Origin: Sporolactobacillus kofuensis
Lineage (GTDB): Bacteria; Bacillota; Bacilli; Bacillales; Sporolactobacillaceae
Direction: 5' to 3'
Assembly (NCBI RefSeq): GCF_024125425.1
Contig: NZ_JAMXWN010000001.1
Span: 1-64,000, forward strand
Length of the DNA stretch: 64,000 nt
Part shown: positions 30,888-39,987 of the stretch, in pieces
How positions within the stretch are numbered: position 1 is the stretch's first letter
Layout of the letters: every line of letters starts with the position of its first letter
Program-made: the position numbers and the translations under genes
The notes under the pieces: generated by a model
Seen by the model: the letters and a program-made list of their open reading frames with translations, nothing else
Told to the model about the DNA's origin: nothing
The model's database searches: none

Positions 30888-31013
30888 GTGAAACCTAAGG
30901 AAGTAAGACGGAGGCGGAAACATTCCATTAGGAAATGGCTGAAAGAGACCTTGGGGCAATTACAACCTAAGTCACAGGACGCACCGTCGGCTAATTTGAA
31001 ATTACCTGCTTAA
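30888..31013 (+). CDS. Small basic protein (41 aa), unknown
   Basis: A GTG start follows AAGGAGGAGATCGTTG. The peptide begins VKPKEVRRRRKHSIRKWLKE and ends SANLKLPA, with an Arg/Lys-rich N-terminal half and a polar tail. A terminator follows 38 bp later and spx comes next. No family is recognised. The ribosome site and terminator suggest its own transcript; RNA or DNA binding is only a guess from charge. Confidence 0.5.
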   Translation: MKPKEVRRRRKHSIRKWLKETLGQLQPKSQDAPSANLKLPA

Positions 31014-31050
31014 TGTGATGGGATGAATTCCAATATAATGAATGGTGAGT

Positions 31051-31080
31051 AGGACTTCTCGACATTTGAGGAGTCCTTTT
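31051..31080 (+). terminator. Terminator upstream of spx
   Basis: AGGACTTCTC pairs with GAGGAGTCCT (one G-U) around a 7-base loop, followed by TTTTT. Confidence 0.75.
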
Positions 31081-31284
31081 TACATTCTCAATACCGAAAT
31101 GAGAATGAACAATTATAATGAAAAAATATTTCGTGTCGAACAATGACGAAAAAAGCACATATATCGAAGAAATGTGAGATTATTTTCATATAAAAAAGGG
31201 TATAAAATTTATAAGAATTATTATATAATAAAGTTAGCCTCAGAGAAGAATAGAAAGTTTCTATTATCCAAAGGAGGGAAAAAA

Positions 31285-31680
31285 ATGGTCACACTTTATA
31301 CATCCCCAAGCTGCACATCTTGCAGAAAGGCGAAAGCTTGGCTTAAGGAACATGACATACCATTTAAAGAACGGAACATTTTCTCCGAACCGTTGTCTAT
31401 CGAAGAAATTAAGGATATTCTACGTATGACTGAGAACGGGACAGATGAAATTATTTCAACACGATCTAAGGCATTTCAAGAGTTGAATATTCAATTGGAA
31501 ACAATGTCTATTCAGCAACTCTTTGAGTTAATTAAAGATAACCCAGGTTTGTTGCGCCGCCCAATTATGCTTGACGACAAACGGTTGCAGGTCGGCTACA
31601 ACGATGATGAAATCCGTCGTTTTCTTCCTAGAAAGGTACGGACCTTCCAACTTCAAGAAGCGCAGCGCTTGGTTAACTAA
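31285..31680 (+). CDS. spx: Redox-sensitive transcription regulator Spx
   Basis: The 131-residue ArsC-like protein has the CxxC redox switch at Cys10-Cys13 (SPSCTSC), the LLRRPI segment with the Arg that contacts RNA polymerase alpha, and the C-terminal [15 protein letters not shown] typical of Spx. It changes promoter choice of RNA polymerase under thiol stress. The start follows AAAGGAGGGAAAAA; an upstream in-frame Met has no ribosome site. The mecA and spxH genes nearby encode protease adaptors, and SpxH targets Spx itself. Confidence 0.95.
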   Translation: MVTLYTSPSCTSCRKAKAWLKEHDIPFKERNIFSEPLSIEEIKDILRMTENGTDEIISTRSKAFQELNIQLETMSIQQLFELIKDNPGLLRRPIMLDDKRLQVGYNDDEIRRFLPRKVRTFQLQEAQRLVN

Positions 31681-31742
31681 AGTCATCTTTTAGAAACCAA
31701 GTTGATTCAATAAGGATTTTTTGGTTTAGATAATCATGTTAA

Positions 31743-31770
31743 AACGGCCGTCCGTTTCCGGACGGCCGTT
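31743..31770. terminator. Bidirectional terminator between spx and the TerC gene
   Basis: AACGGCCGTCCG and CGGACGGCCGTT form a perfect 12-bp stem around TTTC. Confidence 0.85.
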
Positions 31771-31788
31771 ACAATTATTCTGAATGAG

Positions 31789-32478
31789 TTATGATTTATC
31801 AGTGACTTGACGAGAAGAGAAAACATTGGTTAACCAACTGACCATTAGTAAAGCAGTAATCAATAGGACAGGTAACAGGTAAGAACATTGTGGATATGCA
31901 TTAAAAAATCCGTGCAATTTTGGCTCGTCCAGAATCATTTCTGATGCGGTGTAGCCCAAAACGCCTCCGCCCAAATAGATGAGTAAAGGGAAGTGTTCCA
32001 TAGCAATCAGAATGAGTTTGCTCCCCCATACAATAATGGGCACGGACACAATGAGCCCAATTGCAATATAACCGATATGGCCTTTTGAAGCACCGGCGAT
32101 CGCTAACATATTATCAAACCCCATGACAACATCCGCAAGGACTATGGTGCGAACCGCTGCTAATAAGGAGGAACCGGCACGGATGTGGTGTTCTTCCTCC
32201 TTATTGGTCATCAATCGGAGAGCAATCATAATGAGAAAAAGCCCGCCTGCTAGGAGAAGAAAAGGAATATTAAGTAATGAAACGACCATTGCTGTAAGTG
32301 CTATACGGACAACAACAGCAAGTCCTGTACCTAGGAATATCGCTTGATTTCTCTGCCTTTCACCGAGCCTGCGACAGGCAAGAGCAATGACTACCGCATT
32401 GTCTCCTCCTAAAATGATATCTATAAAAATAATTTTTATGATGAAGAGTAAGGTGTTGAAATCAAAAGACATGCGCAT
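31789..32478 (-). CDS. TerC-family membrane protein (YjbE-like)
   Basis: The 229-residue protein has about seven hydrophobic helices and the TerC acidic motifs IDIILGGDNAVVIALACR (about 21-38) and VLADVVMGFDNMLAIAGA. TerC proteins are implicated in metal (Mn) export or metal supply to secreted proteins. In B. subtilis a TerC gene (yjbE) lies between spx and mecA, the same place as here. GGAAAGGAGCTCT precedes the start; a second Met two codons on is possible. Confidence 0.85.
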   Translation of the reverse strand: MRMSFDFNTLLFIIKIIFIDIILGGDNAVVIALACRRLGERQRNQAIFLGTGLAVVVRIALTAMVVSLLNIPFLLLAGGLFLIMIALRLMTNKEEEHHIRAGSSLLAAVRTIVLADVVMGFDNMLAIAGASKGHIGYIAIGLIVSVPIIVWGSKLILIAMEHFPLLIYLGGGVLGYTASEMILDEPKLHGFFNAYPQCSYLLPVLLITALLMVSWLTNVFSSRQVTDKS

Positions 32479-32772
32479 AGAGCTCCTTTCCTCTGTCTCC
32501 GTTTCAACTTATGCGGACTTGTCCTGAATCATTCCGGTCATTATCATGGACAAAGTTTCGTAATGTTTTGTGCATAAAGTGCTTCTTCTACCAATAAGAT
32601 GAAGCAATTAACGGATTATCTTGCTGAGAAGGCAAGTGCGGAATATTTTAAATGCGGATCATTATATATTTCAATAACGAAAGATTTATCATACAATAGA
32701 AGTACAGGATACATGTTGTCCCAATGACACTTGGTCACTCCCATACTAGTGAAGAAGAAGGGAGAGATAGCG

Positions 32773-33480
32773 ATGAAGATCGAACGAATAAATGAAAACA
32801 CATTAAAATTCTATATCAGTTATTTGGATATCGAAGATCTTGGCTTTGACCGTGAAGAGATTTGGTACAATCGAGACCGGAGTGAAGAATTGTTCTGGCA
32901 AATGATGGATGAAGCACATAACCAAGAATCCTTCTCTCTTGAAGGACCGCTATGGATCCAGGTTCAGGCATTGGAAAAAGGGATGGAAATAATTGTAACC
33001 CGTGCTCAACTTTCCAAAGACGGATCAAATTTGCAGCTCCCGATCTCAGAAGATAAACATTTGGATATACCAATCAATGAACGCGAAGATAGAGAATTTG
33101 AACAGGAGGAGATCTCGGAAGGCCAAGAGTCCAAAGATAACGCCGATATGGAACAAGGTGAAGAGGAGTTAGGCGCTGTTCAGCCAATTTCATTCATTAT
33201 TGAATTTGACGATTTCGAAAATCTCATTGCATTAAGTCATGCATTTCAAACGCATGAAGCCATGGATACTGCATTATTCGCATATAAAAATCGATATTAT
33301 ATACAATTGACATTTGATGATGCGTTGTCAGATGAAAGCCAAGACGATGATTTAAGCAAAATGCTTGAATTTGGATTAGATACCAGTTTAACGCATTTTA
33401 TCCTTCAGGAGTATGGGAAAGAATTGATTCACGATCATGCGTTGGAGACAATTAAATCTCATTTTCCCTTACGTGATTAA
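32773..33480 (+). CDS. mecA: Adaptor protein MecA
   Basis: The 235-residue adaptor has an N-terminal substrate-binding domain (MKIERINENTLKFYISYLDI), a long acidic linker (about 95-135, rich in Glu and Asp) and the C-terminal ClpC-binding domain (from about 140). It delivers ComK and other clients to ClpCP. GGGAGAGATAGCG precedes the ATG. It is followed by a terminator and the competence gene coiA. Confidence 0.92.
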   Translation: MKIERINENTLKFYISYLDIEDLGFDREEIWYNRDRSEELFWQMMDEAHNQESFSLEGPLWIQVQALEKGMEIIVTRAQLSKDGSNLQLPISEDKHLDIPINEREDREFEQEEISEGQESKDNADMEQGEEELGAVQPISFIIEFDDFENLIALSHAFQTHEAMDTALFAYKNRYYIQLTFDDALSDESQDDDLSKMLEFGLDTSLTHFILQEYGKELIHDHALETIKSHFPLRD

Positions 33481-33503
33481 AAGGAAAAAGAGACAATATT
33501 TTG

Positions 33504-33540
33504 TAACAGAGAGCTTGCCAAACAGGCAAGCTCTCTGTTA
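33504..33540 (+). terminator. Terminator after mecA
   Basis: TAACAGAGAGCTTGCC and GGCAAGCTCTCTGTTA form a perfect 16-bp stem. The T tract after it is short. Confidence 0.7.
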
Positions 33541-33719
33541 TTGATATCTATCCAAATATTGGTCGTACATGCATCACCACTCATCCAAAGGCAATCAACC
33601 TATAACCGCAACTGTTGCGCACCACTCGTCATTGCTTATGCATTTTATAAAAATTGATTGATAAGCAGGAATCTTTTCAGAACTTATGGAATTCATTGTT
33701 CATGAAAGGTGGTGAGTCT

Positions 33720-34940
33720 TTGCTCATTGCAGCCACAAAAGATGAAATCAGAATATCTCTACTTGACACAAATCAATCAAAACAAGAGCTGGTACGCTTG
33801 AGAAGATCAAATGGATTTATCTGTCCAATCTGCCGAGCACCGGTGATGCTGAAAATGGGCACAAAGCGGCACTGGCACTTTGCCCATCTTCCTCATCAGG
33901 GATGTCATATCGAAGGCGAACCAGAAACGCCGACTCATCTGTCTGGAAAAGAAGACTTGTTTCGCTGGTGTCAAGACGCTGGTCGATCGCCTAAATTGGA
34001 GCACTATCTTTGTCATCTTCAGCAGAGACCGGATATCTATTTACCCGGTATCGAACCGGTAGCGATTGAATATCAATGTAGCTTGATCCCAGAAGATTTA
34101 TTTGTGAAACGATCTTATGGATACTTAAATGATGGAATTACACCTGTCTGGGTAATCGGCGCCAATCGTTTTCACAAACGCCGAAGAACACTGAAATTAT
34201 CAGGATTTTCTGCTTTATCCATTCGCCAATCGCGCCTTTTCCTTGGTCAACATCCTTTTGCTTCACCTTACTATGTTTGTTTCTATGACTCCGTTTCCAA
34301 GTATTTTCTTCTTGCAACACAACTGTTCCCCATTTCAAAAACACGCTTTATTTCCCAGGAAAATATGATCAATAGATCACAGATTATGCCCTTTCAATTA
34401 ACTGCTCCTGCCGAACGTTTTTCATCGAAAACTTTTAAAGAGGTATGGCTTGCCACAAAAAGACAATGGCGGTTATCTCCACCCACTCGGTTATCAAATG
34501 AAGAATACGCGTTGCGTAACCAAGTTTATCAGCATAGAAAACAATTTTCTTGTGTGCCTGGTTATGTTGGGTTGCCGCTTGCGTCGGCCATCTATTTTCT
34601 TAATTCTCCTTTTTTATGGCAAATGTGGCTTGTTCTGCTTATGGGCACCATAGAAAGCGGCTGTTGGTTCACTACGGAGCGGATTATTAGAGAAACAGAA
34701 AAACGACGGATGGGCAATCTCTTTGCCTTGCGCAGTCTTCCACTTTGTCCGAAGGAATCGATGAGATGGCCTCTGTGCATTTATCTCGACTACCTGTGGA
34801 GCTTAGGTATTGCTGAGAAAACAGGGCGGAGCTACCGTTTGAAAACAGGGCATTGGCCAGAACTGTCATTGCCAACCGCTCTTCAAGAGGATCAGAGGGT
34901 ACTCGATCGATTGGAATTGTTGCTTAAGCATGAGAAATAA
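33720..34940 (+). CDS. coiA: Competence protein CoiA-like
   Basis: The roughly 406-residue protein has an N-terminal zinc-ribbon-like CPICRAP motif with KRHWHFAH. A nuclease-like core follows, with VAIEYQCSLIPEDLFVKRSYGY, where the Glu and the Gln-Cys are typical of the CoiA nuclease. It then has a less conserved tail. CoiA proteins are needed for processing or recombination of DNA taken up in competence. The start is probably TTG after AAAGGTGGTGAGTC; longer frames from other TTG or ATG codons have no better site. Confidence 0.85.
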   Translation: MLIAATKDEIRISLLDTNQSKQELVRLRRSNGFICPICRAPVMLKMGTKRHWHFAHLPHQGCHIEGEPETPTHLSGKEDLFRWCQDAGRSPKLEHYLCHLQQRPDIYLPGIEPVAIEYQCSLIPEDLFVKRSYGYLNDGITPVWVIGANRFHKRRRTLKLSGFSALSIRQSRLFLGQHPFASPYYVCFYDSVSKYFLLATQLFPISKTRFISQENMINRSQIMPFQLTAPAERFSSKTFKEVWLATKRQWRLSPPTRLSNEEYALRNQVYQHRKQFSCVPGYVGLPLASAIYFLNSPFLWQMWLVLLMGTIESGCWFTTERIIRETEKRRMGNLFALRSLPLCPKESMRWPLCIYLDYLWSLGIAEKTGRSYRLKTGHWPELSLPTALQEDQRVLDRLELLLKHEK

Positions 34941-35122
34941 CGTATGTCTAAACGGTTTCTCGGAGGAATGGGTCTATGAATGCGTGGTTGCGAGACACTT
35001 CGGGCTTGTTCCTGATGACCTCGAGACTATTGAGATTGGTTTAGTTTTGCGTAAAAAGGAAAAAAGAAGTAGGATAATATTGATACATTTTTTGGAAAAG
35101 CAACGATATTGGAGGTGCCGCA

Positions 35123-36937
35123 ATGGCTGGTGAACAAACTAATGCGCTCCCTAGGAGAGAGGATATTCCAGTTGAAGAAACATGGAATCTGGAAGCTATC
35201 TTTTCAAGTGTGGAAGCATGGGAACGTGCGTTTAATAAAGTAAAGGATCTAATTGCGGAAGCTGAGCAGTTTAAAGGCAAACTTGGAGCATCCGCTGAAA
35301 ATTTATATTCTTTGCTTAAAAAGCAGGATGAAATGACTGAACTTTTGTACAAAGTCTTTGTCTATGCACACATGAAAAACGACGAGAACACAGCAAATGC
35401 GACCTTCCAGGCGCTGCACGATCGAGCTGGAAATCTAGTCGCTGTGTCCGGAAGTAAGCTGGCTTTTGTTGTTCCGGAAATTCTGTCTATTGATCCGCAA
35501 ACCTTGAAAACCTACTTGGAAAGTAATGAAGGGTTACAACTCTACCGTCGTGCACTCGATGAAATTATTAGAACCCGTCCGCACGTTCTGGATAGTGAAA
35601 AAGAAGCACTTCTTGCTGCAGTTGGAGAGGTAACCGATGCATCGTCGACCACTTTTGGGATGTTGAATAATGCTGATTTAAAATTTCCCACAATCAAAGG
35701 TGAAGATGGAAAGGACATCGAGATTACCCATGGGCGTTATGGCACGCTTATGGAAAGTGAAAATCGGCAAGTTCGTAAGGATACGTTTGAGGGGATCTAT
35801 AAAACCTATGGTGCGTTCAAAAACACACTAGCTTCGACACTAAGCGGCCAGATCAAACGGGATACTTTTTATGCACAGGCGCGTCATTATCAGTCGGCAC
35901 GCGAAGCCGCATTGTTCAGCAATGAAGTTCCTGAAACGGTCTATGACAATCTGATTAAAACAATTCATGAAAATCTACCGTTGATGTACCGCTATGTGGC
36001 ATTACGCAAAAAGGCACTTGGCGTCGATAAATTACACATGTATGACCTCTATGCGCCGCTTGTGCCGAATGCCAAGATTGAAGTCACTTACGATGAAGCT
36101 AAGGAGATTGTACTTAAAGCGCTGGCCCCACTTGGTGAAGACTACATTGATGTAATCAAGGATGGCTTTGAAAAACGTTGGATTGATGTCCGGGAGACGC
36201 AAAATAAACGGAGCGGTGCTTATTCAGGTGGTAGTTACGGCACAATGCCCTATGTTCTCCTGAACTGGCAGGATAATGTCAACGGCGTGTTCACGCTTGC
36301 ACATGAATTAGGCCACTCAATGCACAGCTATTATTCACGTACTTGCCAGCCGTATCCGTATTCGGATTATTCTATTTTCGTGGCGGAAGTGGCATCGACG
36401 TGCAATGAAGCGTTGCTGAATCACTACATGCTGGAAAATACGGATGATAAGAAAAAGAAACTTTATCTGCTAAATAATCAGTTAGAAGGCTTTAAAGGAA
36501 CGGTCTTCAGACAAACCATGTTTGCTGAGTTCGAACATATCATTCATGAAAAAGCACGTGCCGGAGAAGCGCTGACGGCTGATCTTCTAACAAAGACTTA
36601 TTACGATCTAAATAAAACATATTTTGGACCGGATATCGTTGTTGACGAGGAAATTGGCCTCGAATGGGCGCGAATTCCGCATTTCTACTACAATTATTAT
36701 GTTTACCAATATGCGACAGGGTATAGCGCCGCGTCTGCATTGTCCTCACAGATTTTGCAGGAAGGTGCACCGGCAGTTGAGCGTTATAAAAACTACCTGA
36801 AATCGGGCAGCTCAGATTCTCCAATTGAAGTGCTCAAAAAGGCGGGTGTGGACATGGCGGATCCTAAACCTGTCCAACAAGCGATGGATGTGTTCAGTAA
36901 AGTTCTGGACGAAACAGAGGAACTATTGTTTAGCTAA
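35123..36937 (+). CDS. pepF: Oligoendopeptidase F (M3 family)
   Basis: The 604-residue cytoplasmic zinc peptidase carries FTLAHELGHSMHSYY (HELGH at about 394-398) and the downstream Glu in FVAEVASTCNEALL that completes the zinc site. PepF degrades short peptides, including those brought in by Opp, and can destroy peptide pheromones. TTGGAGGTGCCGCA precedes the ATG. Its place after coiA matches B. subtilis yjbG. Confidence 0.95.
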   Translation: MAGEQTNALPRREDIPVEETWNLEAIFSSVEAWERAFNKVKDLIAEAEQFKGKLGASAENLYSLLKKQDEMTELLYKVFVYAHMKNDENTANATFQALHDRAGNLVAVSGSKLAFVVPEILSIDPQTLKTYLESNEGLQLYRRALDEIIRTRPHVLDSEKEALLAAVGEVTDASSTTFGMLNNADLKFPTIKGEDGKDIEITHGRYGTLMESENRQVRKDTFEGIYKTYGAFKNTLASTLSGQIKRDTFYAQARHYQSAREAALFSNEVPETVYDNLIKTIHENLPLMYRYVALRKKALGVDKLHMYDLYAPLVPNAKIEVTYDEAKEIVLKALAPLGEDYIDVIKDGFEKRWIDVRETQNKRSGAYSGGSYGTMPYVLLNWQDNVNGVFTLAHELGHSMHSYYSRTCQPYPYSDYSIFVAEVASTCNEALLNHYMLENTDDKKKKLYLLNNQLEGFKGTVFRQTMFAEFEHIIHEKARAGEALTADLLTKTYYDLNKTYFGPDIVVDEEIGLEWARIPHFYYNYYVYQYATGYSAASALSSQILQEGAPAVERYKNYLKSGSSDSPIEVLKKAGVDMADPKPVQQAMDVFSKVLDETEELLFS

Positions 36938-36944
36938 TAAGCAT

Positions 36945-36994
36945 GAACTAAAAGACGGGACTGGAGCCGAAGCTTCAGTCCCGTCTTTTAGTTC
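36945..36994. terminator. Bidirectional terminator after pepF
   Basis: GAACTAAAAGACGGGACTG and CAGTCCCGTCTTTTAGTTC form a perfect 19-bp stem with a 12-base loop. The stop codon of the convergent small gene lies in the right arm. Confidence 0.9.
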
Positions 36995-37164
36995 TTACCC
37001 TTGTTGCCCCTGTGCCAGGTCAGAAAGCGGACCATGAGGAAAATAGTCAAGAAGAGCAGTGCTCCGGAGATAAATAGCGATTCAAGGTGAAGCAGGCCAA
37101 GTAGAAAATGATAGAAAAGAAATACAACCAGTGCGGCGAGTAGACAGAATATGACCGATTTCAT
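36988..37164 (-). CDS. Small two-helix membrane protein (58 aa)
   Basis: The protein begins MKSVIFCLLAALVVFLFYHF and ends FLTWHRGNKGKN, with two hydrophobic segments and a basic tail. I chose the Met after ATGGAGGAACGATTC; a 33-residue upstream extension has no ribosome site. No family is recognised. Confidence 0.6.
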   Translation of the reverse strand: MKSVIFCLLAALVVFLFYHFLLGLLHLESLFISGALLFLTIFLMVRFLTWHRGNKGKN

Positions 37165-37314
37165 GAATCGTTCCTCCATAGATTCTCTTAGAACAACCTT
37201 ATGAAGATGAACAGTCAAAAATACCTCCATGGTCATGGATTTACTTTGCGTCATCCTAACCAAATATACAGGCGCTATGAAAATCCTATGCGTAGGACAA
37301 TAGAGAATGTTCGG

Positions 37315-37680
37315 TTAAGGTCTGAGGTACATTTTTAAACGTTCATGGATCCAATCCATCGCCACACTTTTCTGATAGACGAAGTCAAAAAGTCGTCCGC
37401 GGATATACACGTCATAACTGAACCAGTCGCGTTTCGTCATTCTGATGTGGTGGGCAAAGAGTTCTTGCTTGTTCTCACGTAAGTCCTGCGTGACTTCATG
37501 GATGATATCATCAAAAATTTCCAAATAGAGTACACGGAATTTTGTATGGGTTATCGCAATGACTTGGCGATCACGTGCGAGTGCCATGCGGATGAGCGGC
37601 AAAAGTGCATACTCAGTGGCAATTCTGGTTTCATCTGGTGTCATCTCAGAAGCCGGAAGATAGCGTTCATCGTCACTCAT
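37315..37680 (-). CDS. Hypothetical protein coupled to the Y-family polymerase
   Basis: The 121-residue soluble, mainly helical protein has a mixed-charge C-terminus (KRDWFSYDVYIRGRLFDFVY). Its ATG lies 4 bp inside the end of the polymerase gene, so it is translated with it and probably shares the LexA-controlled transcript. B. subtilis also keeps small ORFs downstream of its UvrX/YqjW polymerases, but I see no clear match to YolD or YqjX. Its role is unknown. Confidence 0.65.
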   Translation of the reverse strand: MSDDERYLPASEMTPDETRIATEYALLPLIRMALARDRQVIAITHTKFRVLYLEIFDDIIHEVTQDLRENKQELFAHHIRMTKRDWFSYDVYIRGRLFDFVYQKSVAMDWIHERLKMYLRP

Positions 37681-38906
37681 TTGAAATGCCCCCCAATTTT
37701 GCTGGCACGAGCCCGCAGCTGGCTGGACGGCATCAGCGAAGTGCCACGGAAAATTGCTGTTTTCCCATACTTTCGATAGATCGTATCCACTGCGCTGCTT
37801 AACTTTTCCTTTTCTTCATGATGGGCAAATAGATCAAGCTGATAATTAGCTGAAGCTGGCTGCAAATCTCCGAGTGTGACCGCGGCGGCCCGTACAGGAA
37901 GTCCATCCCAGCTTTCTGTAAACAGTAGGTTAGTGGCGTGATAAATGTCCATGCCGAAATTCGTGGCGAACGGCAGCTTAATCTGACGGTGAAAGCCCGT
38001 GTGCCGTTCAAAGGTGCCGGAAATGCCTACAGAAACGACATTTCCCATGTAATGCTTGGTACGCGCTCGATAAGCCACCTCCTCACTCAATTCAAGAAGA
38101 ATAACGCGTATATCCTTTAGATCCGGATAATCATAGGGCAGTGTCATGTGGTGCCCGATCGCTTTTTGTTCAGTAAAGGTTCCGGGTGAGACAGGAGCGT
38201 GGTCCAGCCCATGCGCCGTTCGCCACAGCAGCTCGCCGTTCACCCCCCACCGCTTACGAAGCAGATGTACAGGATATTGGGCGAGATGCCCGATTCTGCG
38301 AATACCCATTCCGATAAAATGTTGCTCCATACGATGTCCGACGCCAAATAATTCTCCAATAGGCAATGGCCAAAGGTAACGCTCAATATTTTTTCGGTTC
38401 AATTCGAAAATACCGGTCTTGTTTTTTTTGCCAAAATGATCGCAAGCCATTTTTGCCAGAACCTTATTTGGTCCAATGCCGATACGTGCATAGATACCGA
38501 AATGTTCTTGCATGCAGTGTTGAATTTTCCGCGCAATCGTCCATGGAGAACCAAAGATGTTTTGACTATTCGTCACATCAATAAACTGTTCGTCAATCGA
38601 GTACGGTTCCACCAGATCGGTAAATTGATTGAGAAATCGTGTGACTTGAGTAGAAATATCAATATAGTGCTGCATGCGCGGCAAACGGATGACTGCCTGT
38701 GGGCATTTTAGCAGTGCCTGGCCGAGCGGTTCTGCGGTAAGCACGCCAAATTGCTTGGCGATCGGGCAAGCGGCCAGTACAATGCCACTTCTCTGTTTTG
38801 GATCGCCAGCAACGATCAGAGGCCGATCTCTAAATTCCGGGAAATCCGCCTTTTCAACGGAAGCATAAAAGGTTTGCATATCGATTAGGAAAATGACCCG
38901 ATTCAT
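37677..38906 (-). CDS. SOS-induced Y-family DNA polymerase (UvrX/YqjW type)
   Basis: The 409-residue translesion polymerase has the palm motif IDMQTFYASVEKA (catalytic Asp), the second site YSIDEQFIDV (Asp-Glu), the helix-hairpin-helix-like LFGVGHRMEQHFIGMGI and a little-finger domain. The UvrX/YqjW subgroup is SOS-inducible in Bacillus. Two LexA-type boxes lie about 40-85 bp upstream of the ATG. This operon interrupts the pepF-spxH order expected from B. subtilis. Confidence 0.9.
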   Translation of the reverse strand: MNRVIFLIDMQTFYASVEKADFPEFRDRPLIVAGDPKQRSGIVLAACPIAKQFGVLTAEPLGQALLKCPQAVIRLPRMQHYIDISTQVTRFLNQFTDLVEPYSIDEQFIDVTNSQNIFGSPWTIARKIQHCMQEHFGIYARIGIGPNKVLAKMACDHFGKKNKTGIFELNRKNIERYLWPLPIGELFGVGHRMEQHFIGMGIRRIGHLAQYPVHLLRKRWGVNGELLWRTAHGLDHAPVSPGTFTEQKAIGHHMTLPYDYPDLKDIRVILLELSEEVAYRARTKHYMGNVVSVGISGTFERHTGFHRQIKLPFATNFGMDIYHATNLLFTESWDGLPVRAAAVTLGDLQPASANYQLDLFAHHEEKEKLSSAVDTIYRKYGKTAIFRGTSLMPSSQLRARASKIGGHFK

Positions 38907-38945
38907 GTTGCCACCTCATATTCGTGAATATGCGTTTATTATACA

Positions 38946-38959
38946 CGAACATTTGTTCT
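38946..38959. promoter_or_regulatory. LexA (SOS) box 1
   Basis: CGAACATTTGTTCT matches the Gram-positive LexA box CGAACRNRYGTTYG at nearly all positions and lies about 40 bp upstream of the polymerase start. Confidence 0.85.
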
Positions 38960-38975
38960 TTTAACAATGGAAATA

Positions 38976-38989
38976 AAAACATATGTTCG
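38976..38989. promoter_or_regulatory. LexA (SOS) box 2
   Basis: AAAACATATGTTCG matches the core ACATATGTTCG of the LexA consensus and is 30 bp from box 1, about three helical turns. Confidence 0.75.
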
Positions 38990-39035
38990 TTTTTATTGGC
39001 AATCATCAGGAACAAAAAGGAAAAAACAGAAAAAT

Positions 39036-39070
39036 AAGCCTTACTTCTCATTTTTTAAGAAGTAAGGCTT
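39036..39070 (-). terminator. Terminator after spxH
   Basis: AAGCCTTACTTCT and AGAAGTAAGGCTT form a perfect 13-bp stem. On the minus strand it is followed by a T-rich run. Confidence 0.8.
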
Positions 39071-39081
39071 TTATTGACTGC

Positions 39082-39987
39082 TTATTTGGTTTTGGCGATA
39101 TACGTCCAATACGCACCGCTTTTTAAAACAATCGGTTCAATAATTTGCTGCAGCTGCAGCTTGCGTAATTCTTTCAACGCTTCTTCTTCGCTTAGATCAT
39201 AAATGACGGCCACTTCTTGGGTGGTCAAAAAGCATTGCTGTTGAAAATAATCTTTTAGTGGAAGATTCGGAGCCGGAATAGGTTCTTCACCTAATAATTC
39301 GGTTAAAACCTGCACATACACTGAATACGGGTAGTGACCGTTAACCTTGATGGCTTCCGAGTCATCGCAAGGTGCTGAAAAAACAAGTGTTGGTAACTCG
39401 GTAATGGATAATTCATTTGCTAATCGCCGGTCACATTGAAAAGCTTTGATCGGGCGGCAGGAATGATAATCATTAGAGAACTCTTCAACATCCAATCCTG
39501 CCAGCTGAGCGACTTCCAAAAGTTCATTAAACTGATTCAAACCGTGCTTTTTAAGAAATATTTGTTCACGAACACGGCGGAGAAAAATTTGTCCGGCTGC
39601 TCCCCCTTGAAATTCAGCAGCCTTAATCGCGTAAGCAATGGAATAGGGGGAAGGAGGATTTTCACGCCATACGTCACTGTCACAGCACATACCGGTGAGG
39701 CGCGCGTATTTGTCCCATTCCTCAGCAATTTTTTTTGCACGGTGAAATTGGCAACGATTTGTTGTGTCATGATTTGTTGTCAATAAAACGCGAAATGTAA
39801 AATACTCATGGTATTGAAAAATAAACTTTTTCAGTAGGGGTTCAAACCCCCAGCATTCAAAACAAAGTGGGTCAATGAAAGTCAGGATCTCAACACGTTG
39901 AAAGGACCGTTTCTTATTTGGTCTGATCGTACATGATTCGTTTCCTGGTGTTCCTTCACATGTTGATCCTTCGTCAAAGCGTGTCAT
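39082..39987 (-). CDS. spxH: Spx adaptor SpxH (YjbH), DsbA-like
   Basis: The 301-residue protein has an N-terminal Cys-containing tail, then a thioredoxin/DsbA-like domain starting with FIDPLCFECWGFEP, where CxxC fits the YjbH family motif. SpxH binds Spx and hands it to ClpXP, so it shortens Spx lifetime. TAAAGGTGGGGTTCC precedes the ATG. The gene lies 8 kb from spx, as in Bacillus, but on the opposite strand to spx. Cys-rich parts may bind zinc. Confidence 0.88.
   Translation of the reverse strand: MTRFDEGSTCEGTPGNESCTIRPNKKRSFQRVEILTFIDPLCFECWGFEPLLKKFIFQYHEYFTFRVLLTTNHDTTNRCQFHRAKKIAEEWDKYARLTGMCCDSDVWRENPPSPYSIAYAIKAAEFQGGAAGQIFLRRVREQIFLKKHGLNQFNELLEVAQLAGLDVEEFSNDYHSCRPIKAFQCDRRLANELSITELPTLVFSAPCDDSEAIKVNGHYPYSVYVQVLTELLGEEPIPAPNLPLKDYFQQQCFLTTQEVAVIYDLSEEEALKELRKLQLQQIIEPIVLKSGAYWTYIAKTK

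Noticed and set aside
37315-37680. YolD-family partner of the polymerase
   Set aside because: Context suggests it, but length and motifs do not agree with YolD, so it is left as hypothetical.
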